Origin: Hirsutella rhossiliensis
Taxonomy: Eukaryota; Ascomycota; Sordariomycetes; Hypocreales; Ophiocordycipitaceae
DNA: 64,000 nt
Direction: 5' to 3'
NCBI RefSeq assembly: GCF_020360975.1
Contig: NW_025408671.1
Coordinates: forward strand, 558,001-622,000
The notes beneath the pieces were generated by a model that saw nothing but the letters and a program-made list of their open reading frames with translations, was not told the DNA's origin and ran no database searches. Made by a program: the position numbers and the translations under genes. How positions within the stretch are numbered: the first letter of the stretch is position 1; each line of letters starts with the position of its first letter. Below are positions 31,120-42,233 of the stretch, piece after piece.

Positions 31120-32058
31120 CTACCAGCCACGACCGGCCAGCTTCTCCTCGGGCTTCATGCTGTCGCAGTTGATGCCCACCATGGCCTCGCCCAGGCCAGT
31201 GCTGCACTCGGCCAGGACCTTGGGGTCCTTGAAGTGGGTGGTGGCTTTGACAATGGCCTTGGCGCGCTTGGCCGGGTCACCCGACTTGAAGATGCCACTG
31301 CCGACAAAGACGCCGTCGCATCCGAGCTGCATCATGAGAGCGGCGTCGGCGGGGGTGGCGACACCGCCGGCGGCGAAGTTGACGACGGGCAGGCGGCCCA
31401 GCTCGGCCGTCTGGCGCAGCAGTTCTGCGTCGACCTCGAGCTCCCGGGCGAGCTCCCGGATGCGGACCATGCCGCCCTCGGCCAGGGCGGCCCTGGCCTG
31501 GGCGATCTGACGGTTAACCGTCTTCATGTGGCGGACGGCCTCGACGACGTCGCCGGTGCCGGCCTCACCCTTTGTGCGGATCATGGCGGCGCCCTCGGCA
31601 ATGCGGCGCAGGGCCTCGCCGAGGTTGCGGCAGCCGCAGACAAAGGGGGCGGAAAAGGGGCTCTTTTCGACGTGGCTCTCATGGTCGGCAGGGGTCAAAA
31701 CCTCGCTCTCGTCAATGTAGTCGACGCCAAGAGCCTCGAGGATCTGGCACTCGACAAAGTGGCCGATGCGGGCCTTTGCCATGACGGGGATGGTGACGGC
31801 GTCCTGGATCTCGCGGATGACGGCCGGGTCCGACATGCGGGCGACGCCGCCGTCCTTGCGGATGTCGGCAGGGACGCGCTCGAGGGCCATGACGGCGCAG
31901 GCGCCGGCCTCCTCGGCAATGCGGGCCTGCTCAGCCGTGGTGACGTCCATGATGACGCCGCCCTTGAGCATCTGGGCGAGGCCGGCCTTGACGGAGAGGG
32001 ACGAGGGCTTGGCGGCCGCGGCATCGCCGTTGGAGCCGTTGGAAGCGTCGTGGGTCAT
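31120..32058 (-). CDS. PDX1: Pyridoxal 5'-phosphate synthase, PDX1/SNZ subunit
   Basis: A single-exon gene of 312 residues. It makes PLP from ribose 5-phosphate, glyceraldehyde 3-phosphate and ammonia supplied by PDX2, in the DXP-independent vitamin B6 pathway. The barrel protein is recognised by [60 protein letters not shown] with a catalytic-region Lys, [26 protein letters not shown] and [20 protein letters not shown]. Length and order match fungal PDX1/SNZ proteins. The start at 32058 (MTHDASNG) fits the family; the open frame continues to 32205 but reads as untranslated leader. It is divergent from the PDX2 gene. Confidence 0.97.
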   Translation of the reverse strand: MTHDASNGSNGDAAAAKPSSLSVKAGLAQMLKGGVIMDVTTAEQARIAEEAGACAVMALERVPADIRKDGGVARMSDPAVIREIQDAVTIPVMAKARIGHFVECQILEALGVDYIDESEVLTPADHESHVEKSPFSAPFVCGCRNLGEALRRIAEGAAMIRTKGEAGTGDVVEAVRHMKTVNRQIAQARAALAEGGMVRIRELARELEVDAELLRQTAELGRLPVVNFAAGGVATPADAALMMQLGCDGVFVGSGIFKSGDPAKRAKAIVKATTHFKDPKVLAECSTGLGEAMVGINCDSMKPEEKLAGRGW

Positions 32059-33506
32059 GTTGGCTGCGGGAGATGCTCGAGGGGACGGAGAGCGTTGGAC
32101 GAGGTGGAGATATGGCCGTGGTTTATATGGACCGCGGTGTATGTCGGAGCCGGGATGCGGCTGCGAGGAGAGTGAGTCAGCCCTCAGACAGTCACGGCCG
32201 GGCAACCGAGCTGTAGGTCCGTCCGTACCGAGACTGTTGGAGGTTTGGATCTTTTCCCTGCGTATGGAGGAGCTTTGCTCCCTGCTTGTTCCTGTATCGT
32301 GACGGCGCAGGGTGGATGATGACTGGAAAGTATGGAAAGAATGGTAAGAATGGTAATTGCAAGAGATGGAGGGGCAAGAAAAGAGCGTCCGGGGCGAGAG
32401 AGGCGACGATGGCGGAAGACGGATGCCGAAGCCGGGCTCCCATGTATGGGTACCTCTGTACGTGAGTATCCGCCAGCACTTGCTCGGTACTCTGAGGTAT
32501 ATTTCCCATTACCACGGGAAAGTTCTTGCGGAAAAAATTTCCAGTCGTGCCTTCCCCACTGCTCCCAAGAGTCTGGGTACGTACGTACACGCGGGTGGCC
32601 TCTCCGGGTACCCCGCCTGACGCAGGAAAGCCCGGGGGCAGGGCTTGTACCCCCCACCTCGACATCATGTACCGACCGACATGGCGTCTGTGGCGACGGC
32701 AATCATCGGGTCGCTGCCACGGCCAGGGTCGGCATTTGCTGCAGCGGGTTGCTGTGGTGCACAAGGGCGCAGAGGACATGCATGTACTGTACTGTCCTGT
32801 ACTGTAACTTACTGTGCTGTACAGAACAGGCAGGCCAGGTCCAAAGGAGAAGCAGCAGATCGAGAAGCTGTTGCCAGAATCCAAATCATCGATCTGGCGT
32901 GACCGACTCGCCACCGCACCCTACCATCATCGACTCGATGTGCCTTGCTTTGTGCTCCGTACACGGCTCGACGTGACATTCTGGAACCCCACCTCGGACA
33001 GAACCCTGGTTGCCAGGCCTGGACCCTGCCTTTTGCCTGCAAGTCATCCTCCGAAGACGGACCGCCATCCCATCGCTCTCGCTGGTCTTGTCTCCGAAGC
33101 CCGTTTGCGTCTGCTTGACTCGGCCTTTTGCCATGCAACCCCTCTCTATATTGCTACCATTTCGATTCATATATGTTTCTGTACATGCGCTCTTCAATCT
33201 CTTCCATTCGTTTATGTACTGTAGTACCTATTCTGTATCCGGGACAGTACAGCGGATTTGTCAATGTAATTAGTAATCGCCTCCGCCTCCGGACCCCGGA
33301 TGCAAGCCATCCTGCACTGTCACCTCCGAGGATTTTTGCCCGCCGCATGCCGGTCTGACTCCCCTCGGCTCGGATCAAACAGCCCGGCCAACCCCGAGTC
33401 CCGGACCAACCAACCCGTTCCCTCACCGACTCCATACTTATCGCCTCGTCACCACGCAACGCGCCATCGCCATCGCCCTCGCCATCACCAAAGCAAGTCG
33501 CTCTTC
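32059..33506. promoter_or_regulatory. Shared intergenic region of PDX1 and PDX2
   Basis: This 1.45-kb region separates the two divergent start codons. It contains repeated TACTGT/TGTACTGT words (about 32783-32825 and 33215-33250). No clear protein gene lies inside. Joint control of both subunits is plausible because SNZ/SNO pairs are divergent and co-regulated in yeast, but no specific site can be named. Confidence 0.6.
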
Positions 33507-34324
33507 ATGACCGCCCAGTCCCGGCTGGCCTCGTCCGACGACGGGCCCGCCGCCGCCACCCTCACCGTTGGCGTCCTCGCCCTTCAGGGAGGCTTCGCCG
33601 AGCACCTTAACCTCTTGCGTACCGCCGCCGACCTCGTCAAGACCTCGACGCCATTGTCCTTTGAGGCCCTCGAGGTCCGAACCCCGGCCGAGCTGGCCCG
33701 TTGCGACGGCCTCATCATCCCCGGTGGCGAAAGCACCACCATTTCCTTTGTAGCCGCCCAGTCGGGCCTCCTTGAGCCGCTGAGGGACTTTGTCAAGTAG
33801 GCTGAAACTCGTCGCCTCTGAGCAACATGTGACCCTCGCCGGCACTGACACTCCAAAGGACCCAGAAGAAGCCCACCTGGGGCACCTGTGCCGGCCTCAT
33901 CCTCCTCTCCGAGCAGGCCAACGCCACCAAAAAAGGCGGCCAGGAACTCATTGGCGGCCTCGGCGTCCGCGTCCACCGCAACCACTTTGGCCGCCAGATC
34001 GAGAGCTTCGAGGCCCGCCTCGACCTGCCCTTTCTGGCCGCCGCCGACGCTTTTGCCCCCCCGCCCCCGTTCCCGGGCGTCTTCATCCGCGCCCCGGTCG
34101 TCGAGGAGGTGCTACCCGGCGCCCCCGTCACCGTCCTGGCCACCCTGCCCGGCCGCGTCGATAAGATGAAGGCCGGCGTCTCCCGGGCGAGCACCAAGGA
34201 TGCCTCGGGGGACGTCATTGCCGTGCGCCAGGGTAATGTCCTCGGAACAAGCTTTCACCCTGAGCTGACGCCGGATGCGCGCATCCACGTCTGGTGGTTG
34301 CGCGAGATTCTGCGGCTGCGGTAG
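33507..34324 (+). CDS. PDX2: Pyridoxal 5'-phosphate synthase, PDX2/SNO glutaminase subunit
   Basis: Exons 33507-33796 and 33859-34324 give 251 residues. This class I glutamine amidotransferase supplies ammonia to PDX1. Seen in order: VGVLALQGGFAEHLNLLRTA, DGLIIPGGESTT, then after the intron KPTWGTCAGLILLSEQAN with the nucleophile Cys, GGLGVRVHRNHFGRQIESFE, and NVLGTSFHPELT with the catalytic His and Glu. The 62-nt intron has GTAGGC and ends CCAAAG; this AAAG acceptor is the only AG tried that restores K-x-x-KPTWGT in frame. The start MTAQSRL is chosen over in-frame upstream ATGs because the conserved fold begins about 20 residues later. Confidence 0.95.
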
Positions 34325-35007
34325 ACCGTTGAAGGTAGCATGGGAGGGTTGGCTGTTTGGGAGACACGATGCATGACCGCTGGAGTCTGGGGTTTGCATA
34401 TAGACGGGCAGGATTTGCCTGGAAACTAGACCGTACATGTTTGGATGCTGTCCTTTCTACTGCGTGCTGTTTTACTTTGGGCGTCTCATCGTCAGCAATC
34501 AGATTTCGCGTCGAGGTTATAAATCGCATGCTAAAAATGAGAGTGAAAGGGCTATGGAAAGTGGGCAAGCATTTACCGTCCATCAACAGGAGCATATCAT
34601 TCGACCATTAGGTGACATAAAACCGAGCATCTCAAAAAAATAAGTAAACAGCTCACATGCCATCCCATTGACGGCAGCCGCATGCACGGCTTGCATCGCA
34701 GAGCGCACCATCTGGCCAAATACGTGGCTTCAGGGTAGCCAGGCTGAGACGAACGTCCTCGGGCACAGACTTGCTGGGCTTGGTTCAGTGGGCGTTAGTT
34801 AGCCTGCTGGCCTTTGGACTGGCGTGCTACTAAAGCTTGGAATTTTCTAAAAGAGAGCATGGCGCTGCTAGTGACATACCAGCCGAGGGATATCAGCCAG
34901 CTCAGGGTGGCAGCTAGGAGCTTGGAAGCAGGCCGCGAGTTTGGGTCTGGGCGCAAGCTATGATTGTTCGGATATATATGAAAACATATTGTCATGTTTT
35001 CAACAAA
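34325..35007. other. Intergenic, PDX2 3' side to tRNA-Phe
   Basis: No gene was recognised. A TATATA run at about 34974-34979 lies 30 bases ahead of the tRNA and may help Pol III initiation. Confidence 0.5.
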
Positions 35008-35013
35008 GCGGGC

Positions 35014-35044
<31 letters not shown>

Positions 35045-35119
35045 TATCACTTCAATCCTCAGTGTGGATCCAATCCATCTGTTATCTGAAGGTCATGTGT
35101 TCGATCCACATTGACCGCA
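35008..35119 (+). tRNA. tRNA-Phe(GAA) with intron
   Basis: GCGGGCA/TGACCGC acceptor arms (one G-A mismatch at the fifth pair) with discriminator A at 35119. The D arm is GCTCAGTTGGGAGAGC. The anticodon stem TCAGA/TCTGA encloses CTGAAGA with anticodon GAA at 35041-35043. The T arm is ATGTG TTCGATC CACAT. A 39-nt intron, 35045-35083, begins one base 3' of the anticodon, the standard eukaryotic position. A T6 run at 35126-35131 is a Pol III terminator. Confidence 0.92.
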
Positions 35120-37107
35120 CTCAAGTTTTTTGGTTGCGCTGGCTTCTCCGGGCCTACATTCCGCACGTCCAATTTATTCTGTGTATTTCTGGAACAAGTC
35201 TGGGCTGGTTAACGCGACTTTTCTTTTTGACAAGTCATCCCGATTACAGATGAGGCGACCTTGGTGTGCATGGAAGGTTGCGTGGAAGATGACGATCCCT
35301 GCAACGGCTGTGTGACGACGGTCAGTCCTGAGTCAAGAACCGGTGCAGCCAGGAAGGACTTCAACAGACAGAGTGTCCGAGTTAAACAGACTCCTCTAGC
35401 CAGAGAGGGAGAGAGGCGATCGTGATTCCAAATAGGTAGACGGAGGCTTGGCAGCCAAGGCTCGCCGTGTTTCTGGAACCTCGACGCCGTGCCTTTTCCT
35501 TCTGCGCTCTCGGTAGCGACCGCTTGGCAGAAGCCGTGTGGGCTGGCTGTGCCCGGCGAACGGGCCCGGCATTCCCACGGGGCGCCCCTTTCTTCTCTGA
35601 TCGGTCCCCGTTTCCTCCTTTTTTTGGGGGGTTTAATTTTCATACTGGTTTCCCCAGTCTGCTTGTTCATTTCCCTTTCCCTGCATTCAATGCTTGCATC
35701 ATGGTCGTCATGCAGAAGCGGGCGCATGACAAGAGCCACCGAGCAAGGCGCCGAAGAGGGGAGTGGAAGCAAAACACGGCCGGCCTCCCCGGCCATTCAA
35801 GTAGAGCCAAGAAGAGCCGTCACAGCGTCCCTCGCCGGCGGTACCGGGATCGAGAGAAGGGAGCGGCCGATGCGTTGATGTTAGTGTACTGCTGCCGCTG
35901 GTCCACCTCCTCGATGTTGCTTGTACCAAGATGCTTGTACCAAGATGCTTGTACCAAGATGCTTGTACCAAGATGCTTGTACCAAGATGCTTGTACCAAG
36001 GATAATTTGCTTCCGTGTTCAATGAGGCCTCGGTGGAGCGGCCAGCACTCTTACTTACGTGATGGATCAATCCAAGATAGGGGATGGAATCAAGAGGGAA
36101 GGTGCCGCTTGTGTCGAGGCGCAGCTTCCCAAGCCAAGAAACCAGTCACACAAGGGGAAGGAAGGACGCCTGGTGGTGGATTTATTAAGCTTATCGAGTT
36201 GTGATGTCACGATGGCTTCAATGCTTGCTGCCTACAACAGCTCCCGCCCCGACACGACTCGAGGCCGACTCTCGGTGCCATAGGGCGGCGGTATGCAGAC
36301 CAAAAAAAAAGCAGAGAGCAGACGATCTATCAGCAACAAGAACGAAGAACAGCGACCCACCGGCGCGTTTCAACCACGGTTTCCAACTTGCCCCCATGGG
36401 GTTGTTTGCCATCGCGGGCTCTCCTTGCCCTCGTCGTCAGCGCCTTGCTTGCCAAGAAGGCGCCTCTGTTTGACTCCGTCGCCTCTCTCCCGCCTCCCCC
36501 CCGCCTCCCCGAGACGTCATCGCAGCCGCCTCGCCGCCGAGCCCACCTGCCGCAACGGCCCTTTCTCGCTTTGGTGCAAGCCGGGCTCCGGGGTCTGCTT
36601 CCTTTGACGCGTCCCGTCCTGGGGAATGACGATTGCCAAGGCGTCCCACTCCGACTGGCCCATGCGACTCCACGATGCGAGCCGCCCTCTTCGCTTCCTC
36701 CCTCCCCACAAATCGCCTCCTCGCCGGGCTCGTCTGGCAATATTCCGTGATTCTGCGTTACCCACCGCACCCCCCTTGTTGTCCTGTGGGCGGTAAATAT
36801 ACCCATTCACGCCCTCTCCCCGTATCTTCAGTCCCCCCCTCCCTCTCTCCCGCGCTCTCTCTTCAATGTGTGCGCATCGTCGACTCTCGGACCCCTTGTG
36901 AACATCTGGCTAGAGACAGACGGCTTTCTTGACGTTGAGACAACACCCTCCCGTATCTCGTCCTGTCAAACCCAGGCTCTGGTTGCAGCTCCGTCGCGCA
37001 GCCTCTCCTCTCGAATCCTGGGGCACATCCACCCGACCGCATTTCATATCGTTCCTCTACCGCTCGAAACCCGACTTGGAGACTCCTGAACAGAGCGACC
37101 CGCGGCG
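35120..37107. other. Intergenic region before the sugar transporter, with 14-bp minisatellite
   Basis: No gene was recognised in nearly 2 kb. Six tandem 14-bp units lie at 35918-36001. The last 320 bases look like a promoter: TAAATATA at about 36794 followed by C/T-rich sequence, then the start codon at 37108. Confidence 0.5.
35918..36001 (+). repeat. Minisatellite, six 14-bp units
   Basis: TGCTTGTACCAAGA is repeated at 35918, 35932, 35946, 35960, 35974 and 35988; the last copy ends in G instead of A. The perfect identity of the first five copies suggests recent expansion and likely length polymorphism. Confidence 0.95.
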
Positions 37108-39024
37108 ATGCTGGGGAAAAAGTGAGCATGCTCTCTCCTCTTCCTCGCCGGGCTGCGACCGCAAGGAACTCACTCCATTCTCGGCAAGTCCATGCGCCCC
37201 GAATTGCTAACCGCCACCCTCTGCACTCAGGTCCATCAAGGTCAATGGCGCCGACTGCGGCGTCGAGGCCTTCATCCTCGGGGCCACCACCTCGGTCGGC
37301 GGCTTCCTCTTTGGCTACGACACGGGCCAGATCTCGGCCATGCTCCTCTTCAAAGACTTCATGAATCGCTTTGCGCAGACCAACGCCCAAGGCGCCAAGG
37401 AGTGGCAGCCCATCATCAAGTCCCTGCTCGTGTCCCTCATGAGCATCGGCTGCCTGATAGGTGCTCTCTCCGGAGCCTAGTACGTCCTTCCTGGTCGTCT
37501 TGACTACAGACTCTGCCATCCGGAGAGAACGAGAGCTGACGTGCACCCACTCCCTCGCACAGCACGGCCGACTGGTGGGGCCGGAGAAAGAGCATGTCGT
37601 TTGGTGTGGTCGTCTTCATCGTTGGTAACATCATCCAAATCACGGCCATGGATAGCTGGGTTCATATGATGATGGGCCGCTTCGTCGCCGGCCTGGGCGT
37701 CGGCAACCTGTCGGTCGGCGTGCCCATGTTCCAGTCCGAGTCGTCGCCCAAGGAAATCCGCGGCGCCGTCGTGGCCTCGTACCAGCTCATGATCACCATT
37801 GGCATCCTCGTCTCCAACGTCATCAACTACGGCACCCGCACCATGGAGGAGTCGAGCGCGTCGTGGCGCATCGTCATCGGCCTCGGCATCTTCTTCTCCC
37901 TGCCCCTCGGCATCGGCATCCTCGTCGTCCCCGAGTCCCCCCGCTGGCTCGCCGGCCGCGGCGACTGGGACGCGGCCCGCATGGCCATCGCCCGCCTTCG
38001 CGGCCTCAAGCACGACCCGGGCCACGCCACTGTCGAGGACGACATCCATGAGATGCGCCAGATTCTCGAAAAGGAGCGCCAGGTCGGCAGCGGCTCCTGG
38101 GCCGAGTGCTTCACACCGAGCCCCGATACACCAAAGGTCGTCTATCGCACCCTGCTCGGCATTGGCATCCACTTCCTCCAGCAGTGGACGGGCATCAACT
38201 ACTTCTTCTACTACGGCGCCACCATTTTCCAGTCGGCCGGTATAAGCGACCCGATCCTGACGCAGCTCATCCTCGGCGCCGTAAACGTCGTCATGACCTT
38301 TTACGGCCTCTACGTTGTCGAAAAGTTCGGCCGCCGCTGGCCGCTCTTCCTCGGCGCCCTGTGGCAAGCCCTGTGGCTGCTCGTCTTTGCCGCCATCGGC
38401 ACCGGCAGGCCCCCCTCGACCAGCAGTAGCACAACGGGCATCGTCATGATTGTCTCGGCCTGCATGTACATTGCCTCGTTTGCCGGCACCTGGGGTCCCA
38501 TGGCCTGGGTCGTCATTGGCGAAACGTTTCCCCTGCGTACCCGTGCCAAGCAGGCGTCGCTGGCCACGGCCGGCAACTGGCTGGGAAACTGTAAGTCGAG
38601 CCCAGTCCCACCCCTATCCGTGTCTCGGCGTGTCTCCTCCCCATATCCCCAATTCCTTCCCAGATCCGCACGACTGACGCGTCCCCCCAACGCAGTCCTC
38701 ATCGGCTTCCTCACGCCCCTGGCCTCGACGGGCATCTCGTACAGCTACGGCTTCGTCTTTGTCGGCACCAACATCGCCGCCGCCCTTCTTGTCTGGTTCT
38801 TCCTCTACGAGTCCCGCGCCCTCAGCCTCGAAAACGTCGACCTGATGTACAGCCAGCCCGGCCTCAAGCCGTGGAATAGCTCCAAGTGGGTGCCGCCGGG
38901 CTACATCACGCGTAAGCTGCGAGACGACGCCCACAGCCCCGTCGAAACTAGCTCCACGGGCAAGGAAAATATTGGCAGCGACGGCAGCGACGGCATCGGT
39001 GAGGAGAGGAGGGAGCATGCTTAA
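37108..39024 (+). CDS. MFS sugar (hexose) transporter
   Basis: Exons 37108-37121, 37231-37479, 37563-38590 and 38696-39024 give 539 residues. All three introns have GT-AG borders and keep frame. The family is the sugar porter group with 12 membrane helices. Motifs: TTSVGGFLFGYDTGQIS in helix 1, TADWWGRRKS after helix 2, GRFVAGLGVGNLSVGVP and SSPKEIRG, VPESPRWLAGRGD, FLQQWTGINYFFYYG in helix 7, GPMAWVVIGETFPLRTRAK, and a C-terminal YESRALSLENVDLMY in place of the usual YETKGLSLEEVD. The first exon is only 14 nt. The order resembles fungal glucose transporters and sensors; the tail after helix 12 is too short to argue for a sensor. The substrate is not determined. Confidence 0.93.
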
Positions 39025-40386
39025 TGTCTGGCGCTTGGGTTTGGGGTTGTCGGTTTTGGGTGTCCTCAAGCTGTGTCAAATCGACACAGGGTTGTATGGT
39101 TAGCATGGCATTGTTTTTTGCTGTATTGTACAAAGTAGCAAGTACACCTAGATTACTACATTTCTCTTGGTTACATCATGTCCGCGTGCCTGACTGGCGA
39201 TGCGGGAGATAAAATAACATGGGTCACGAGGCAAGCATACTTGGTTTACTTAGGGGAAGAAACGGGAGGAAGAAGAAACATGCGATAATAATGAACTGCG
39301 TCTGGAACACAGGTGGTGCTTCCAGAGGTTTCTTGTGTTTGCCGGGCGACGTGGACATACACAAACAGAAACCGCCAGCCCGGGGACAAGGGCAATGATC
39401 CAAGCCAGCTCAGAGTCTATCGTGGCGGCGTCGTCGATGTGTTGGAGCGTACCGGGCGGGAGGAAGCGGCTTCTTCGATTCCGATGCCGCCAAAAGCTGC
39501 TATACCACATCCCAGCTGCCTGAGAGCCTCGATGGCCTCCATGAAGCACGAGTGATGGGCCATGGCCACGCCGAGCCACCGGGCACCAGATGCTGAGGCA
39601 GTGGTTCTGAAGGCCCCCAATGTAGACCGAAGTGCTGAGTTTAAGAACATGTGTCAATGGGGATTCCGGCATCTCCAAGACATGATGCGGATTCATGCAT
39701 GCAGCTTCTCCGGGAGTAATGGATAAGAACGGCGCATGGAAAGCGCCAAGCCCTCCTTGACGAAGCGTCGGCCGAGAAGCGGTATCTTGGTGCGCCGGTG
39801 GTTAGGAAATGTGCGGAACTCGATGTATCATCGTCTGGATGATAAAGGGCATCGATTTTGAATCGACTGTGAGGCAGCTCAGTACCTGCCGACCTCCCTT
39901 GACATAGCATCTGCCAGAACGCTTCCTCTGAGGTCGCCTCCAGGGGGAGTATGAGTACGAGTCTAATGGATTTACTTGCTGTATAGCTTCAGCTGGCTGA
40001 TGCCGTACGTGGCAGTAATGTGATGACTTGCATCGCCAAGCGACGCCACGAGGGACGTGGCCATCGGTAGACCAAAGCAAAGAGGAGGGACGCCAGAGTT
40101 ACCCAGACAGCCCGCCAATGCAGACAGCCAAAGAAGAGACGTGGAGGCCGTTTATGAATGGCTACCCAGCGGAGAAAGCCGAGGTAGACGGCATGTACTG
40201 TAATGTAATAGAATCGGGCATAAGAGCCCAACAGGCGCCGCTCTCTGTTGCGTATAAGCCCACACTCTTCCTTATCCATCGCAGCCCCCCTATTTCTCCC
40301 CAGCCTGCCCTCTCACCGTCCTCGACCCCCCCTGTCTCCTCAGCAATCGACTGCGCATCGAATCCAGCGTCAGAGTAGCACTGTCC
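39025..40386. other. Intergenic between transporter and hydrolase
   Basis: No intact gene was seen. A minus-strand open segment at 39417-39650 (ARWLGVAMAHHSCFMEAI, GCGIAAFGGIGIEEAA) reads like protein but has no partner exons or recognised family and could be a relic. Confidence 0.4.
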
Positions 40387-41251
40387 ATGGCCACCGACAA
40401 GCCTGTTGTCCTCATCATCGGCGGCGGCTGGCAATCGCCGGCAAGTTACGACAAGCTCGCCAAGGCGCTCGAAGCGGCCAGCTATGAGGTCCACTGCCCT
40501 CGCCACCCGTCACTGAACCAGGCGCGACCTCCGACTGATGGCTTGGCCTCGGACTCGCGGCACATGCGAGCCTACGCCAAGAAGCTGGTCGACTCGGGCC
40601 GTCGCGTCGTTGCCCTTATGCACTCGTACGGAGGCCAAGTCGGCAGCAACTCTCTGCATGGCCTGGGCCTCGACAGCCGCTCCAAGAGGGGGCTGCCTGG
40701 CGGCGTGTCGGACCTTGTCTACTTGTGCGCCTTTGCCCTTCCTGAGGGCGGTTCCGGTGAGCAGCTTTCGGTGCTTTCTGTACTCCTGCCGTCCTTGAAC
40801 TTGGGCGAGTGCTGACAACGCTGCAGTGGCTGGCAAGATCAAGGAAATGGGCGATGAGGCCTTTATGCCCTTCCTTTTAAACTTTGACCAGGACATGACG
40901 CTCTTCTTCCATGGTCCACCGGGCAGTGCCAGTGCCGACCAACGAGGGTTCGAGGCAGACATCAATGCCACCATGGTCCGCTGGAACGGCGAGTGCTTAT
41001 ACAATGCCATCACGCACTGCGCCTGGAGGGAGATGCCAGTTACGTACATTTACACACCCTACGACAGCGTCATGTCCTTGACCTATCAGACGTCGATGGT
41101 GGCTTTGCTGGAGGAGCAGGGCCGCAAGGTCCAGACTTATAAGCTGGCCACTGGCCACTTCGCCCACTTGACTGCCGCAGACGCCATTGTCGATGTCATC
41201 AACAAGGTGGTCCGAGGTATTCCTACTGTCGTACACGGGACAGAACAATGA
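40387..41251 (+). CDS. Alpha/beta hydrolase-fold protein
   Basis: Exons 40387-40756 and 40827-41251 give 264 residues, joined across a 70-nt intron (GTGAGC donor, GCTGAC branch, CTGCAG acceptor). Residues 8-15, VLIIGGGWQSP, form the first strand and oxyanion region. The nucleophile elbow is MHSYGGQVG, with Ser near residue 80. The acid is in IYTPYDSVMS and the His in LATGHFAHLTA near the C-terminus, so the triad is complete. Fungal homologues of this size are small soluble esterase- or lactonase-like enzymes of unknown substrate. There is no signal peptide, so it is probably cytosolic. It has no obvious partner gene. Confidence 0.9.
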
Positions 41252-42233
41252 CGACGTGGACTTTGAACAAGCCGAGTGGCGCATCTAGCAGACTGCCACC
41301 GGCCGCCGTGACACGTCACGTTGCTTGCACCTGGCCCGATTGACGTCAACCAGGTGCAAGACGGTAGCATTCTGCCAAGTAAAGCCGCAACTGGACTGGA
41401 GTGCTTGAGTGCGTCGAGTGAGTCTGCGGTCTTGGTTGGCCAGGGCGGCAGAGGGGAGTGCGACCCGAGGCCATGTCGTTGGACGTATTTTACGTAGCTA
41501 CTTGGAATATATCAGTTGAAAACCAATAACATAATGGATATTAACTAGATCCATCCTTTGTTTTCCTCTTTAACAGATAACAGCAAATAGCCAATGGGCT
41601 CATCAAAGTCGCACGTAGACAGCCGTCCGCGCTGAGCTACAAAGCACCGCAGCCACGTAGGCGTCGGCTTCTGCAATCCAATCATCAATAAGTGTCAATT
41701 CAATAAGGGTATGGGTCGGCAGTGGTCTCAAGGGACCACGGGGTAATACGCAGCCAGCCGTCGATGGCGCCGTCGAGTATGCTGAGACGGCCAGATGGGG
41801 TATGTTTCACTCCCAGACCACCATCAGGGCACCGAATGAGGCCTCCACTGGCCGATTGACATGGGTCTCGCCTAGCTACCTCGTTTAAGAAATGGGAACT
41901 TTGCGGTCGGAAGCGCTCTGCATTGAAGTCTAATGATGCTAGGACATGACGATATTTGTGGGAAAATTGATCGAGTATCAAGAACGTTGCTGCCCATGTG
42001 ACTGTTCTCCCAAGAGCCTGCTATCTTGGCCCGCGAAATCCTCATCCCGACTGCCCTGTAGACATGGTCGTGGATGGAAAACACAACGGCTGCTCTCGAA
42101 TATGGAGCGTTTTCTCCTCTTTGTTAAGCCCGGGAGTACAGTATCCAGAACTGGCTCCTCTGTACGAAGTAGACTAGTCGGCTTACGTCGGCCTCCAAGA
42201 GGAGCGAGGGGACGCCTGGTCTTATATATGGGG
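41252..42233. other. Intergenic, possible relic
   Basis: Mostly featureless. A minus-strand open segment at 41700-41981 (NAERFRPQSSHFLNEVARRD, LSILDGAIDGWLRITPWSLE) looks protein-like but is not recognised. It probably belongs to the decayed genes next to it. Confidence 0.4.
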
